NCBI GenBank assembly: GCA_959022875.1
Contig: CAUFAM010000050.1
Coordinates: 1 to 7,502, forward strand
Length of the DNA: 7,502 nt
Reading direction: 5' to 3'
Source of the DNA: an uncultured Oscillospiraceae bacterium
GTDB lineage: Bacteria > Bacillota > Clostridia > Oscillospirales > Oscillospiraceae
Shown: positions 1 through 5,512 of the stretch, piece after piece
Layout of the letters: each line of letters starts with the position of its first letter
Numbering within the stretch: the stretch's first letter is position 1
Program-made: the position numbers and the translations under genes
The notes under the pieces: generated by a model
Told to the model about the DNA's origin: nothing
The model's input: the letters and a program-made list of their open reading frames with translations, nothing else
Database searches by the model: none

Positions 1-473
1 CCGTTGAAGGACTCCATGATCTCGGTGTGGTAGGGAATCTCAAAGTCGGGCACCTTGGGCTCGCCGAAGCGCTCCACCTCCACGTTGGCGGAGTCGTCGG
101 GGCCGATGGGCACGGAGGGATCAATGATGTTGGGGATGACCAGCATGATCTTGCGGATCTGGGCGGCCAGCTCGGTCTCGCGGTTCTCCAGATAGGCCAA
201 ACGGTCGGCGTTTGCCTTCACCTGGGCCTTGACGGCCTCGGCCTCCTCCAGCTTGGAGGGGTCTTTCTTGGCCTGGCCCATGAGCATACCAACCTGCTTG
301 CTCAGGGTGTTGCGGCTGGCGCGCAGCTCGTTGGCCTCGCTGACGCAGGCGCGGTTCTCGGCGTCCAGGGCCAGAACCTCATCCACCAGGGGCAGCTTCT
401 CCTCCTGGAACTTCTTTTTGATGTTTTCCTTCACCACATCGGGATTTTCCCGGATAAATTTCATGTCCAGCAT
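1..473 (-). CDS. serS: Seryl-tRNA synthetase, N-terminal part (cut by left window edge)
   Basis: This cytoplasmic enzyme charges tRNA-Ser with serine. The window holds the first 157 residues and two bases of the next codon. The start MLDMKFIREN is the classic SerRS opening. Residues about 25-110 are charged, heptad-rich sequence (ANELRASRNTLSKQ near 47-60) forming the two-stranded antiparallel coiled-coil arm that grips the long variable arm of tRNA-Ser. The linker MLVIPNIIDPSVPIG (110-124) leads towards the catalytic domain, which lies outside the window. The usual HWELGE-like motif is replaced by HTEIMESF (149-156), a variant I associate with clostridial SerRS. The start at 473 has an AAAGGAG site at 486-492, 12 nt away, which is rather long; an in-frame ATG three codons later would be farther still. 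The gene lies 70 bp after the membrane coiled-coil gene, with a parS site in between. There is no T-box leader and no convincing promoter in that gap, so it may be read from the parA promoter. Confidence 0.95.
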   Translation of the reverse strand, partial: MLDMKFIRENPDVVKENIKKKFQEEKLPLVDEVLALDAENRACVSEANELRASRNTLSKQVGMLMGQAKKDPSKLEEAEAVKAQVKANADRLAYLENRETELAAQIRKIMLVIPNIIDPSVPIGPDDSANVEVERFGEPKVPDFEIPYHTEIMESFN

Positions 474-514
474 AGTAATGTTACGCTCCTTTTATCATAA
501 GGTAATATGTGGAT

Positions 515-530
515 TGTTTCATGTGAAACA
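515..530. promoter_or_regulatory. parS site 1 (in the serS upstream gap)
   Basis: The sequence TGTTTCATGTGAAACA differs at one central base from the perfect 16-bp parS palindrome TGTTTCACGTGAAACA found at 2975-2990. parS is the ParB loading site in most bacteria. It lies in the 70-bp gap between the membrane coiled-coil gene and serS, ending 42 bp upstream of the serS start codon. Confidence 0.88.
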
Positions 531-543
531 TTGCCTATGGATA

Positions 544-1110
544 TTAGAACAGCAGATCATAGAGCTCCGCGTACTGCTGCTTGGGGGAGGGGCCGTCGGG
601 CTCGGCGTAGGACACGTCGGGCAGGTCGTCCACCAGGCCGGAGGCCTCAAACTGCTCGGCCAGCTCCCGGGCTGCCCCGGTGTAGCCTCTGGAGAATTGC
701 CGCTGAATCCGCCAGAACCAGTCCATTGCCTGGAGGGCACGCTCCTGCTCCTCGGCGGTGTTGAAGGAGGTTTCTGCCGCCTGAAGGGCATCCTCCAGCT
801 GCTTGGTCAGTTCCTCGTTCTGCTGACGCAGGTGATCCCGCTCGGCAATGATGTTCTCCAGGGTTTGGAGGGTGGAATTGGAGGTTTGCTGCAGGTCGTC
901 AATCTCCGCCTTGTTCAGCCGCTGCTGCATCATATAGGTTATGAGCAGAAGCAGAAAGGCTGCGGCAAAGAGGACGGTAATATATTGGAATACCGACCGC
1001 CGGCTGCGGCGCTGCTGTCCCCGGGCCTTGGTACGGGCGGAGGGCTTGCGGTCACTGGGTTTTTCCGGGGCAGGGGAGGGGGTTTTTAACTCTTTCTCCG
1101 TCTCAGCCAT
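544..1110 (-). CDS. Uncharacterised single-pass membrane protein with coiled coil, coupled to parB
   Basis: This 188-residue protein belongs to no family I recognise. Residues 1-40 are hydrophilic, Pro-rich and strongly basic near the end (RGQQRRSRRS, 30-39). Residues about 42-60 form one hydrophobic membrane segment (YITVLFAAAFLLLLITYM). Residues about 62-128 are Gln/Glu/Leu-rich with a coiled-coil look. A Trp/Phe-rich helical piece follows (MDWFWRIQRQF, 129-139), then an acidic tail with Pro. The basic stretch before the membrane segment predicts N-inside topology with the coiled coil outside, as in FtsL/DivIC-type division proteins, but no homology to those is visible. The ATG at 1110 has an AGGAGG site 8 nt upstream inside the end of parB; the two genes overlap by 8 bp, so translation is probably coupled. 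In many Clostridium genomes a DUF4446 gene sits here; this sequence lacks features I recognise from that family. Reality as a gene is likely; function is unknown. Confidence 0.85.
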   Translation of the reverse strand: MAETEKELKTPSPAPEKPSDRKPSARTKARGQQRRSRRSVFQYITVLFAAAFLLLLITYMMQQRLNKAEIDDLQQTSNSTLQTLENIIAERDHLRQQNEELTKQLEDALQAAETSFNTAEEQERALQAMDWFWRIQRQFSRGYTGAARELAEQFEASGLVDDLPDVSYAEPDGPSPKQQYAELYDLLF

Positions 1111-1996
1111 GGAAATCGCCTCCTCTCTCCTGAAGCTGCTGGAGCAGGCTCAACAGGGTCTCAAGATCCTGATCGCTGTAATATTCCAGCTCAATTCTGC
1201 CTTTTTTGCCCTTGTGGGCAATTTTTACCTTCCGGCCCAGCCGTCCCGACAGGTCTTTTTCCAGCTCACCCAGATAGAGGGACAGATCGGGGCCCTGGGT
1301 AAGGGGCTTTTCCTTCTTTTCCCGCTGGAGTGCCTTAATGAGGGCCTCGGTCTGGCGCACGGAGAGCTGTCCTTCCACCACCTTTTTGGCGGCAAGGAGC
1401 TGAAGCTCGGCGGTGGGGGCGCCCAGAATCGCTCGGGCATGGCCGGCGGAGAGGGTTCCCTCCTCCAGCATCTCCAAAACCTCCTGGGGCAGGGCCAGAA
1501 GGCGGAGGGTGTTGGCAATGGCAGGACGGGATTTTCCCATCTGCTGGGCCACCTGTTCCTGGGTCAGGCCGTATTCCTCCATCAAAACCTGATAGCCCCG
1601 GGCCTCTTCGGCGGGGTTCAGGTCTTCCCGCTGAAGGTTTTCAATGAGTCCCAGCTCCATGACCTTCCGGTCGTCGGCTTCAATGATGACCGCGGGCACT
1701 TCCGCCAAACCGGCGGCTTTGGCCGCCCGCCAGCGCCGTTCACCGGCAATAATCTGGTAGTAGCCGGAGGCCAGACGGCGCACCGTGAGGGGCTGAATGA
1801 TACCGTGGGTGCGGATGGAGTCGGCCAGGTCATCCAAAGCTGCCTGGTCAAACCGCTTCCGGGGCTGATTGAGGCCCGGTTCCACCTGTGAAATGGGAAG
1901 GGAGACAGAGCCCTCTCCCTGGGGCTGCAAAGCCGGGTCGCCCAACAGGGCGTTCAGTCCCCGGCCGAGGCCCAATTCTGTATTTCGCTTTGCCAT
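1103..1996 (-). CDS. parB: Chromosome partitioning protein ParB (Spo0J), CTP-dependent DNA clamp
   Basis: ParB binds parS near the origin, closes as a CTP-dependent clamp, spreads on DNA, recruits SMC and stimulates ParA. The 297 residues are full length. The N-terminus has GLGRGLNALL (9-18), the ParA-ATPase-activating motif. The CTP-binding domain shows QPRKRF (44-49), GERRWRAAK (85-93) and ENLQREDLNPAEEA (119-132). The helix-turn-helix GKSRPAIANTLRLL (154-167) follows. The four residues known to set parS specificity read R157, T163, A168 and G185, the ParB set. A basic linker leads to the C-terminal dimerisation domain, about 237-288. The gene starts 41 bp after parA and is presumably cotranscribed with it; an AAAGG lies before the ATG at 1996. 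The 3' end overlaps the next gene by 8 bp. No key residue is missing. Confidence 0.97.
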   Translation of the reverse strand: MAKRNTELGLGRGLNALLGDPALQPQGEGSVSLPISQVEPGLNQPRKRFDQAALDDLADSIRTHGIIQPLTVRRLASGYYQIIAGERRWRAAKAAGLAEVPAVIIEADDRKVMELGLIENLQREDLNPAEEARGYQVLMEEYGLTQEQVAQQMGKSRPAIANTLRLLALPQEVLEMLEEGTLSAGHARAILGAPTAELQLLAAKKVVEGQLSVRQTEALIKALQREKKEKPLTQGPDLSLYLGELEKDLSGRLGRKVKIAHKGKKGRIELEYYSDQDLETLLSLLQQLQERGGDFHG

Positions 1997-2037
1997 AGCA
2001 TGATACCTTTCTTATATATAAACTGCAAACCCGTTGA

Positions 2038-2790
2038 TCAGGGCTGGGCCATCTCCTCGGCCAGAAGGCGGTAGGCCTCCGCCCCTCTGGAGTAGGGGTC
2101 GTAGGCAGAAATGGGCTTTCCGTGGCTGGGAGCCTCGGAAAGACGGACATTCCGGGGAATGACCGTGGCAAATACCTGCCCGGGGAAGTGCCGCTTGACC
2201 TCTTCCGCTACCTGAAGGGAAAGGTTGGTCCGGCTGTCAAACATGGTCAGCAGGACGCCTTCCAGAGCCAGGGGGGGATTGAGCCCCCGCTTAATGAGCC
2301 GGACGGTGGCCAGCAGGTCGCTGAGGCCCTCCAGGGCGTAGTACTCGCACTGGACGGGAACCAGCAGGGAGTGGGCCGCGCAAAGGGCGTTGACCGTGAG
2401 CAGCTCCAGGGAAGGGGGACAGTCAATAAAGATGTAGTCATAGTCGTCACTGAGGGCCTCCAGGGCATTTTTTAGCAGCTTTTCCCGGTTCTCAATGGCG
2501 ATCATCTCAATTCCTGCCCCGGCAAGCACCTTGTTGGAGGGCAGCACGTCCCCGTACTTGGTGGAAACCACAGCGCGCTTGGGGTCAGCGCCGTTGATCA
2601 GCACATCATAAATGTTGGGAGAGGCGGTGTTCTTGTCCACTCCCATGCCCGATGTGGCGTTGGCCTGGGGGTCAAAGTCGCACAGCAAAACCCGTTTCCC
2701 CAGATTCTTCAGTGCGGCGGTGATATTTACGGTGGTAGTGGTTTTGCCCACACCGCCTTTCTGATTGACAACGGCAATGATCTTAGCCAT
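2038..2790 (-). CDS. parA: Chromosome partitioning ATPase ParA (Soj)
   Basis: This is a deviant-Walker (MinD/ParA) ATPase that dimerises on ATP, binds DNA nonspecifically and is reset by ParB; in Bacillus, Soj also regulates DnaA. The 250 residues match the family length (B. subtilis Soj, about 253) and align with it end to end. Visible motifs are the deviant Walker A KGGVGKTTTT (11-20) with signature Lys11, Walker A' CDFDPQAN (37-44), Walker B-type YIFIDCPPS (119-127), PVQCEYYALEGL (145-156) and RNVRLSEAPSHGKPI (213-227). A longer in-frame ORF begins at 2829, but ATG 2790 is chosen because AAGGAGG sits 6 nt upstream and MAKIIAVVNQ is the conserved start; the upstream residues would be unconserved. 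The promoter is at 2838-2866, with two parS sites further upstream. parB follows after 41 bp. Confidence 0.98.
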   Translation of the reverse strand: MAKIIAVVNQKGGVGKTTTTVNITAALKNLGKRVLLCDFDPQANATSGMGVDKNTASPNIYDVLINGADPKRAVVSTKYGDVLPSNKVLAGAGIEMIAIENREKLLKNALEALSDDYDYIFIDCPPSLELLTVNALCAAHSLLVPVQCEYYALEGLSDLLATVRLIKRGLNPPLALEGVLLTMFDSRTNLSLQVAEEVKRHFPGQVFATVIPRNVRLSEAPSHGKPISAYDPYSRGAEAYRLLAEEMAQP

Positions 2791-2796
2791 GGGGCG

Positions 2797-2803
2797 CCTC
2801 CTT
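2797..2803 (-). promoter_or_regulatory. Ribosome binding site deciding the parA start
   Basis: On the minus strand this reads AAGGAGG with a 6-nt spacer to ATG 2790. It fixes the start there rather than at the in-frame ATG at 2829. Confidence 0.9.
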
Positions 2804-2837
2804 GCAGCGGACAATATGGTAAACTTCACAGCACTTC

Positions 2838-2866
2838 ATTATATCAATGCACCCGGTATATTTCAA
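2838..2866 (-). promoter_or_regulatory. Sigma-A type promoter of the parA-parB unit
   Basis: On the minus strand there is TTGAAA (2861-2866), a 17-nt spacer and a perfect TATAAT (2838-2843). Transcription should begin near 2831, giving a leader of about 40 nt before parA. parS site 2 lies 36 bp upstream of the -35 box, so ParB loading there could affect this promoter. Confidence 0.85.
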
Positions 2867-2902
2867 CTGTTTTTCCGCTTTTTATAAGAGGAGGAGAGAA
2901 GA

Positions 2903-2918
2903 TGTTTCATGTGAAACA
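2903..2918. promoter_or_regulatory. parS site 2 (upstream of parA)
   Basis: TGTTTCATGTGAAACA is identical to parS site 1 and in the same orientation, with one base off the perfect palindrome. It lies between the noc terminator and the parA promoter, 72 bp centre to centre from parS site 3. Confidence 0.9.
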
Positions 2919-2974
2919 TTTGCCTGGCTTCAGACTTTAACAAAAAATTTCCATGTGGCACAGAAGTAAAATAC

Positions 2975-2990
2975 TGTTTCACGTGAAACA
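2975..2990. promoter_or_regulatory. parS site 3, perfect consensus palindrome
   Basis: TGTTTCACGTGAAACA is a perfect 16-bp palindrome that matches the bacterial parS consensus exactly. It lies 23 bp from the noc terminator hairpin. It is the strongest predicted ParB site in the window. Confidence 0.95.
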
Positions 2991-3013
2991 TGGGGTAGGG
3001 CACCCAAACAAAA

Positions 3014-3041
3014 GCCCCAAACGCGCACAGGCGTTTGGGGC
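3014..3041 (-). terminator. Rho-independent terminator of noc
   Basis: An 11-bp perfect stem (GCCCCAAACGC, 3014-3024, with GCGTTTGGGGC, 3031-3041) encloses a 6-nt loop. On the minus strand it is followed by a T-rich run (TTTTGTTTG). It starts 13 bp past the noc stop codon and separates noc transcription from the parA unit. Confidence 0.9.
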
Positions 3042-3054
3042 AAAAAGGGGAGGT

Positions 3055-3861
3055 CTAAGAGGATTTTCGGGGAATGTGAATGGTGAGCAAAATTTCATCC
3101 TCGGAGTCCTGCCGTTTGCACTGGGCATTCACTCCGGCCGAGCGCATAAGATCCAGACTGCGGGTGATCGTATTCAGGAACAGGCGCACGTCCTTGACAA
3201 TAAAGGTAGGCCGCTTTCGGGGGGCGGGGGAGGAGGAGAGCATGCGCTCCACCATGGCTTCCGTCTGAGCCACGGTCAATTTCCGGTTTACAATATGTCC
3301 CGCGGCCTCCAGCTGCTGCTGGGGGTCTTCCAGCCGGAGCAGGGCCCGGGCATGGCGCTCGCTGGCTCCGTGTTCCCGTAGGAGACTGAGTACCTGGGGA
3401 GACAGCTTCAGCAGGCGCAGCTTGTTGGCAATGGCCGACTGGCTCTTGCCCAGCCGCCGGGCGGCCTCCTCCTGGGAAATGTGGAAGGTATCAATAAGCT
3501 GCCGCAAAGCCAGGGCTTCTTCCCAGAAGTCCAGATCCCGACGCTGGAGGTTTTCCACCAGGGCCAGCAGGGAGGAGGACTGGCTGTCTACCTGGACGGA
3601 CAGGCAGGGAACCTGCTCGAGCCCCGCCAGCTTGGCCGCCCGCAGCCGCCGCTCGCCCGCCACCAGTTCCCACTGGCCGTCCCGCCTGCGTACCGTCAGG
3701 GGCTGTAAGATGCCCAGAGCGCGGATGGAATCGGCCAGTTCCTCCAGCTCCGGGGCGGTAAAGACGCTTCTGGGCTGATTTGGATTAGGAACAATGGAAT
3801 CGATGGGTAAAAACAATACCTTCCCGCTGTCAAACAGACCTTTTTTCGGCAGCAGCCGCAT
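3055..3861 (-). CDS. noc: Nucleoid occlusion protein Noc (ParB paralogue)
   Basis: Noc blocks septum formation over the chromosome by forming CTP-dependent, membrane-attached nucleoprotein complexes. This protein has 268 residues. The ParB-type core shows IVPNPNQPRSVF (23-34), GERRLRAAK (69-77), ENLQRRDLDFWEEA (103-116) and the helix-turn-helix GKSQSAIANKLRLLK (138-152); the C-terminal dimerisation region is about 219-264. The specificity residues equivalent to ParB R157/T163/A168/G185 are Q141, K147, K152 and R169, the Noc set, so it should not read parS. The ParA-activating GLGRGLNALL motif is absent. ATG 3861 is chosen over an in-frame TTG at 3879 because the GAAAGGCGGG site lies between them. 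Only about 13 residues (MRLLPKKGLF...) precede the core, much shorter than the B. subtilis membrane-targeting helix plus linker. The usual neighbour rsmG (gidB) is replaced by a divergent transporter gene. A second ParB with altered specificity is the alternative. Confidence 0.9.
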   Translation of the reverse strand: MRLLPKKGLFDSGKVLFLPIDSIVPNPNQPRSVFTAPELEELADSIRALGILQPLTVRRRDGQWELVAGERRLRAAKLAGLEQVPCLSVQVDSQSSSLLALVENLQRRDLDFWEEALALRQLIDTFHISQEEAARRLGKSQSAIANKLRLLKLSPQVLSLLREHGASERHARALLRLEDPQQQLEAAGHIVNRKLTVAQTEAMVERMLSSSPAPRKRPTFIVKDVRLFLNTITRSLDLMRSAGVNAQCKRQDSEDEILLTIHIPRKSS

Positions 3862-3867
3862 GGAAAT

Positions 3868-3877
3868 CCCGCCTTTC
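3868..3877 (-). promoter_or_regulatory. Ribosome binding site deciding the noc start
   Basis: On the minus strand GAAAGGCGGG is followed by a 6-nt spacer and ATG 3861. The site overlaps codons that would be translated if the upstream TTG at 3879 were used, so ATG 3861 is preferred. Confidence 0.7.
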
Positions 3878-3936
3878 AAATGGCTTGTACCAATAGATTA
3901 CCATAAAATGGAAAATATAACGTCGAAAACAGGGAG

Positions 3937-3959
3937 CTCGGGAAATTTTTATTTCCGAG
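3937..3959. repeat. Inverted repeat upstream of noc
   Basis: CTCGGGAAAT (3937-3946) and ATTTCCGAG (3951-3959) are complementary except for one bulged G, around a TTTT loop. Neither strand has a T-run after it, so an intrinsic terminator is unlikely. The arms contain GGGAAAT and ATTTCC, which resemble the two halves of the B. subtilis Noc site ATTTCCCGGGAAAT placed outward instead of inward. An operator or a leader hairpin of noc are both possible. Confidence 0.5.
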
Positions 3960-3962
3960 GAA

Positions 3963-3975
3963 AGTTTCATAAACT
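3963..3975. repeat. Short inverted repeat AGTTT-CAT-AAACT
   Basis: Two 5-bp arms flank CAT, immediately beside the larger inverted repeat. It is short and may be chance in AT-rich DNA; a regulator operator is possible. It does not match parS. Confidence 0.3.
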
Positions 3976-4042
3976 ATTTGCCTAAAAAATAAATCCTCTT
4001 TGTCAATTATTTCTAATAAAACAGAAAATAGAGCTGCGGGAC

Positions 4043-4071
4043 TTGTAAAAAATGGAGACAGCGACTATAAT
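4043..4071 (+). promoter_or_regulatory. Promoter of the dicarboxylate/amino acid symporter gene
   Basis: TTGTAA (4043-4048), a 17-nt spacer and a perfect TATAAT (4066-4071) form a near-consensus sigma-A promoter. Transcription should begin near 4078, leaving a leader of about 90 nt before the ATG at 4169. No known riboswitch or strong hairpin is visible in that leader. Confidence 0.8.
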
Positions 4072-4155
4072 GAACCCATAAGGGCCGGGGTGTTCAGACA
4101 TGATCCAAGAGCGGGGATGGCTGGACAGGAGAGATACCGGGCCTTTGGCAAAAGG

Positions 4156-4161
4156 AAGGAG
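4156..4161 (+). promoter_or_regulatory. Ribosome binding site deciding the symporter start
   Basis: AAGGAG is followed by a 7-nt spacer and ATG 4169. It favours this start over in-frame codons upstream, such as the ATG at 4100. Confidence 0.85.
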
Positions 4162-4168
4162 AGTGTTT

Positions 4169-5425
4169 ATGAAAACGAAGAAACTGCCCCTTGCCTTCTG
4201 GATTTTTGTGGGATTGCTGGTGGGCGTTGCAGCGGGACTGCTGCTGATTCCCGTGAACATCGGCGGTATGGCGGGAAAAGATTTTGCAGCGGCCTACATC
4301 AAGCCCTGGGGCGATATTTTCCTGAACCTGCTGAAGTTTATCGTGGTACCCATTGTGCTGTTCTCCATCGCATCCGGCGTCATTTCCATGCAGGACATCA
4401 GCAAGGTGGGCTCCGTGGGCGGCAAGACCGTGGTTTACTATATGTGTACCACCGCCTTCGCAGTAATTCTGGCTCTGATTCTGGCCAGCCTGGCCAAGGG
4501 GGCGGGACTCTTTGTGGAGATGAACACCACGGGTCTGGAGTATACCCCGCCGGAGGGCCAGAGCATTATGACGGTCATCGTCAACATCTTCCCCTCCAAC
4601 GCCGTGCAGCCCCTGGTGAGCGCCACCATGCTCCAGGTCATTGTCATTTCCCTGTTTTTGGGCTTTGGTATTCTGCTGGCCGGGGAGAAGGGCCTGGTGG
4701 CCGCCCAGATTGTGGACAGCTTCAATGAGGTGTCCATGAAGATCATGGACCTGATTATCCGCCTGTCTCCCATTGGTGTGGCCTGCCTCATCTGCCCGGT
4801 GGTGGCAGAGAACGGCCCCCAGATCCTCCAGTACATGGTGGCCGCCCTGGCGGTGGCCTATGTAGGTTATGTAGTGCATGCCCTGGTGGTCTATTCTACC
4901 ACGGTGAAGGTGCTGGGCGGCGTTTCTCCCACTACCTTCTTTAAGGGCATGGCGCCGGCCATGATGATGGCTTTCTCCTCCGCTTCCTCCGTGGGCACTC
5001 TGCCCTTTAACATGGAGTGCGCGGAGCGGCTGGGAGCCCGGCGGGAGGTTTCCTCCTTCGTGCTGCCTCTGGGCGCCACCATCAACATGGACGGCACCGC
5101 CATCTATCAGGGTGTGTGCGCGGTGTTTATCGCCACCGCCTACGGCATTGACCTGAGCATTGGCCAGATGCTGACCATCGTGCTCACCGCTACCCTGGCC
5201 TCTGTGGGTACCGCCGGCGTGCCCGGCGCGGGCATGGTCATGCTGGCCATGGTGCTCCAGAGCGTCAACGTGCCGGTGGAGGGCATCGCCCTGGTGGCCG
5301 GAATTGACCGTGTCTTTGACATGGGACGCACCACCGTAAACATCACCGGTGACGCAGCCTGCGCGGTGATCATCTCCAAGATGGAAGACCGGAAGGCCGC
5401 ACGTACCAGAGGTGTGCTGGGCTGA
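4169..5425 (+). CDS. Dicarboxylate/amino acid:cation symporter (DAACS family, GltP/GltT-like)
   Basis: This inner-membrane carrier imports an acidic amino acid or dicarboxylate (glutamate, aspartate, succinate type) with Na+ or H+. The 418 residues match the family length. The start MKTKKLPLAFWIFVGLLVG leads into the first membrane helix. Signature elements are the serine-rich hairpin HP1 (AFSSASSVGTLP, 268-279), NMDGT (306-310) of the unwound helix 7 with cation ligands, HP2 (GTAGVPGAG, 347-355) and helix 8 (DRVFDMGRTTVNITGD, 380-395). D384, R387, T388, N391 and D395 align with GltPh D394, R397, T398, N401 and D405. The equivalent Arg387 is the residue that selects acidic substrates. The HP1 arginine of GltPh (R276) is alanine (A272) here. 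The gene is monocistronic, with its own promoter and terminator. The exact substrate and coupling ion cannot be read from sequence. Confidence 0.93.
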   Translation: MKTKKLPLAFWIFVGLLVGVAAGLLLIPVNIGGMAGKDFAAAYIKPWGDIFLNLLKFIVVPIVLFSIASGVISMQDISKVGSVGGKTVVYYMCTTAFAVILALILASLAKGAGLFVEMNTTGLEYTPPEGQSIMTVIVNIFPSNAVQPLVSATMLQVIVISLFLGFGILLAGEKGLVAAQIVDSFNEVSMKIMDLIIRLSPIGVACLICPVVAENGPQILQYMVAALAVAYVGYVVHALVVYSTTVKVLGGVSPTTFFKGMAPAMMMAFSSASSVGTLPFNMECAERLGARREVSSFVLPLGATINMDGTAIYQGVCAVFIATAYGIDLSIGQMLTIVLTATLASVGTAGVPGAGMVMLAMVLQSVNVPVEGIALVAGIDRVFDMGRTTVNITGDAACAVIISKMEDRKAARTRGVLG

Positions 5426-5447
5426 GAAAACTCTTTGCCAAAATACG

Positions 5448-5481
5448 TTGCCGGGCCGCTGTCAGCGGCCCGGCAATTTTT
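5448..5481 (+). terminator. Rho-independent terminator of the symporter gene
   Basis: A 13-bp perfect GC-rich stem (TTGCCGGGCCGCT, 5448-5460, with AGCGGCCCGGCAA, 5464-5476) and a 3-nt loop are followed by TTTTT (5477-5481). It lies 22 bp past the stop codon. Confidence 0.95.
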
Positions 5482-5512
5482 CCCTCTGGAGAGGTAAAAT
5501 TCAAAAAAGGGA

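Larger units (their letters stand above)
3862..4042. other. AT-rich divergent intergenic segment, noc side
   Basis: This gene-free stretch separates the noc start from the transporter promoter; together with the transporter promoter and leader the gap is 307 bp. It is clearly richer in A and T than its neighbours. It holds the noc ribosome binding site and two inverted repeats (3937-3959 and 3963-3975). It must contain the noc promoter, but only a weak candidate is visible (TTCGAC, 16 nt, TATGGT, spanning 3900-3927, minus strand). I see no small ORF with a convincing ribosome binding site. Confidence 0.6.

Noticed and set aside
445..458. A Noc-site-like sequence (TTTTCCCGGATAAA) inside the start of serS.
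   Set aside because: It matches ATTTCCCGGGAAAT at only 10 of 14 positions and is fully explained as coding sequence for KFIREN. A similar 10 of 14 match occurs inside noc at 3467-3480.
27..500. Plus-strand open frame opposite serS.
   Set aside because: It is antisense to a well-conserved SerRS N-terminus. Its Leu/Gly/His-rich product reflects the reversed codons.
941..1891. Long plus-strand open frame opposite parB.
   Set aside because: It is an antisense shadow of a GC-rich coding region. It has no ribosome binding site, no recognisable domain and a composition unlike a real protein.
2947..2962. A parS-like sequence, ATTTCCATGTGGCACA, between parS sites 2 and 3.
   Set aside because: It matches the variant parS at 11 of 16 positions, but the outer bases that ParB reads are mostly wrong. 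A match this loose is expected a few times by chance in a window of this size.
3900..3927. Possible noc promoter on the minus strand: TTCGAC, 16 nt, TATGGT.
   Set aside because: Both boxes are poor matches and the spacer is short. A TTGACA at 4001-4006 (minus strand) has no -10 box at proper spacing. The noc promoter cannot be placed with confidence.
4078..4168. Imperfect pairing of AGGGCCGG and CCGGGCCT across the symporter leader.
   Set aside because: There are only seven pairs with one mismatch around a loop of about 50 nt, in GC-rich sequence, with no match to a known riboswitch.
4094..4879. Long minus-strand open frame opposite the symporter gene, rich in His, Gln and Gly.
   Set aside because: It is an antisense shadow of a certain membrane transporter gene, with no ribosome binding site or domain.
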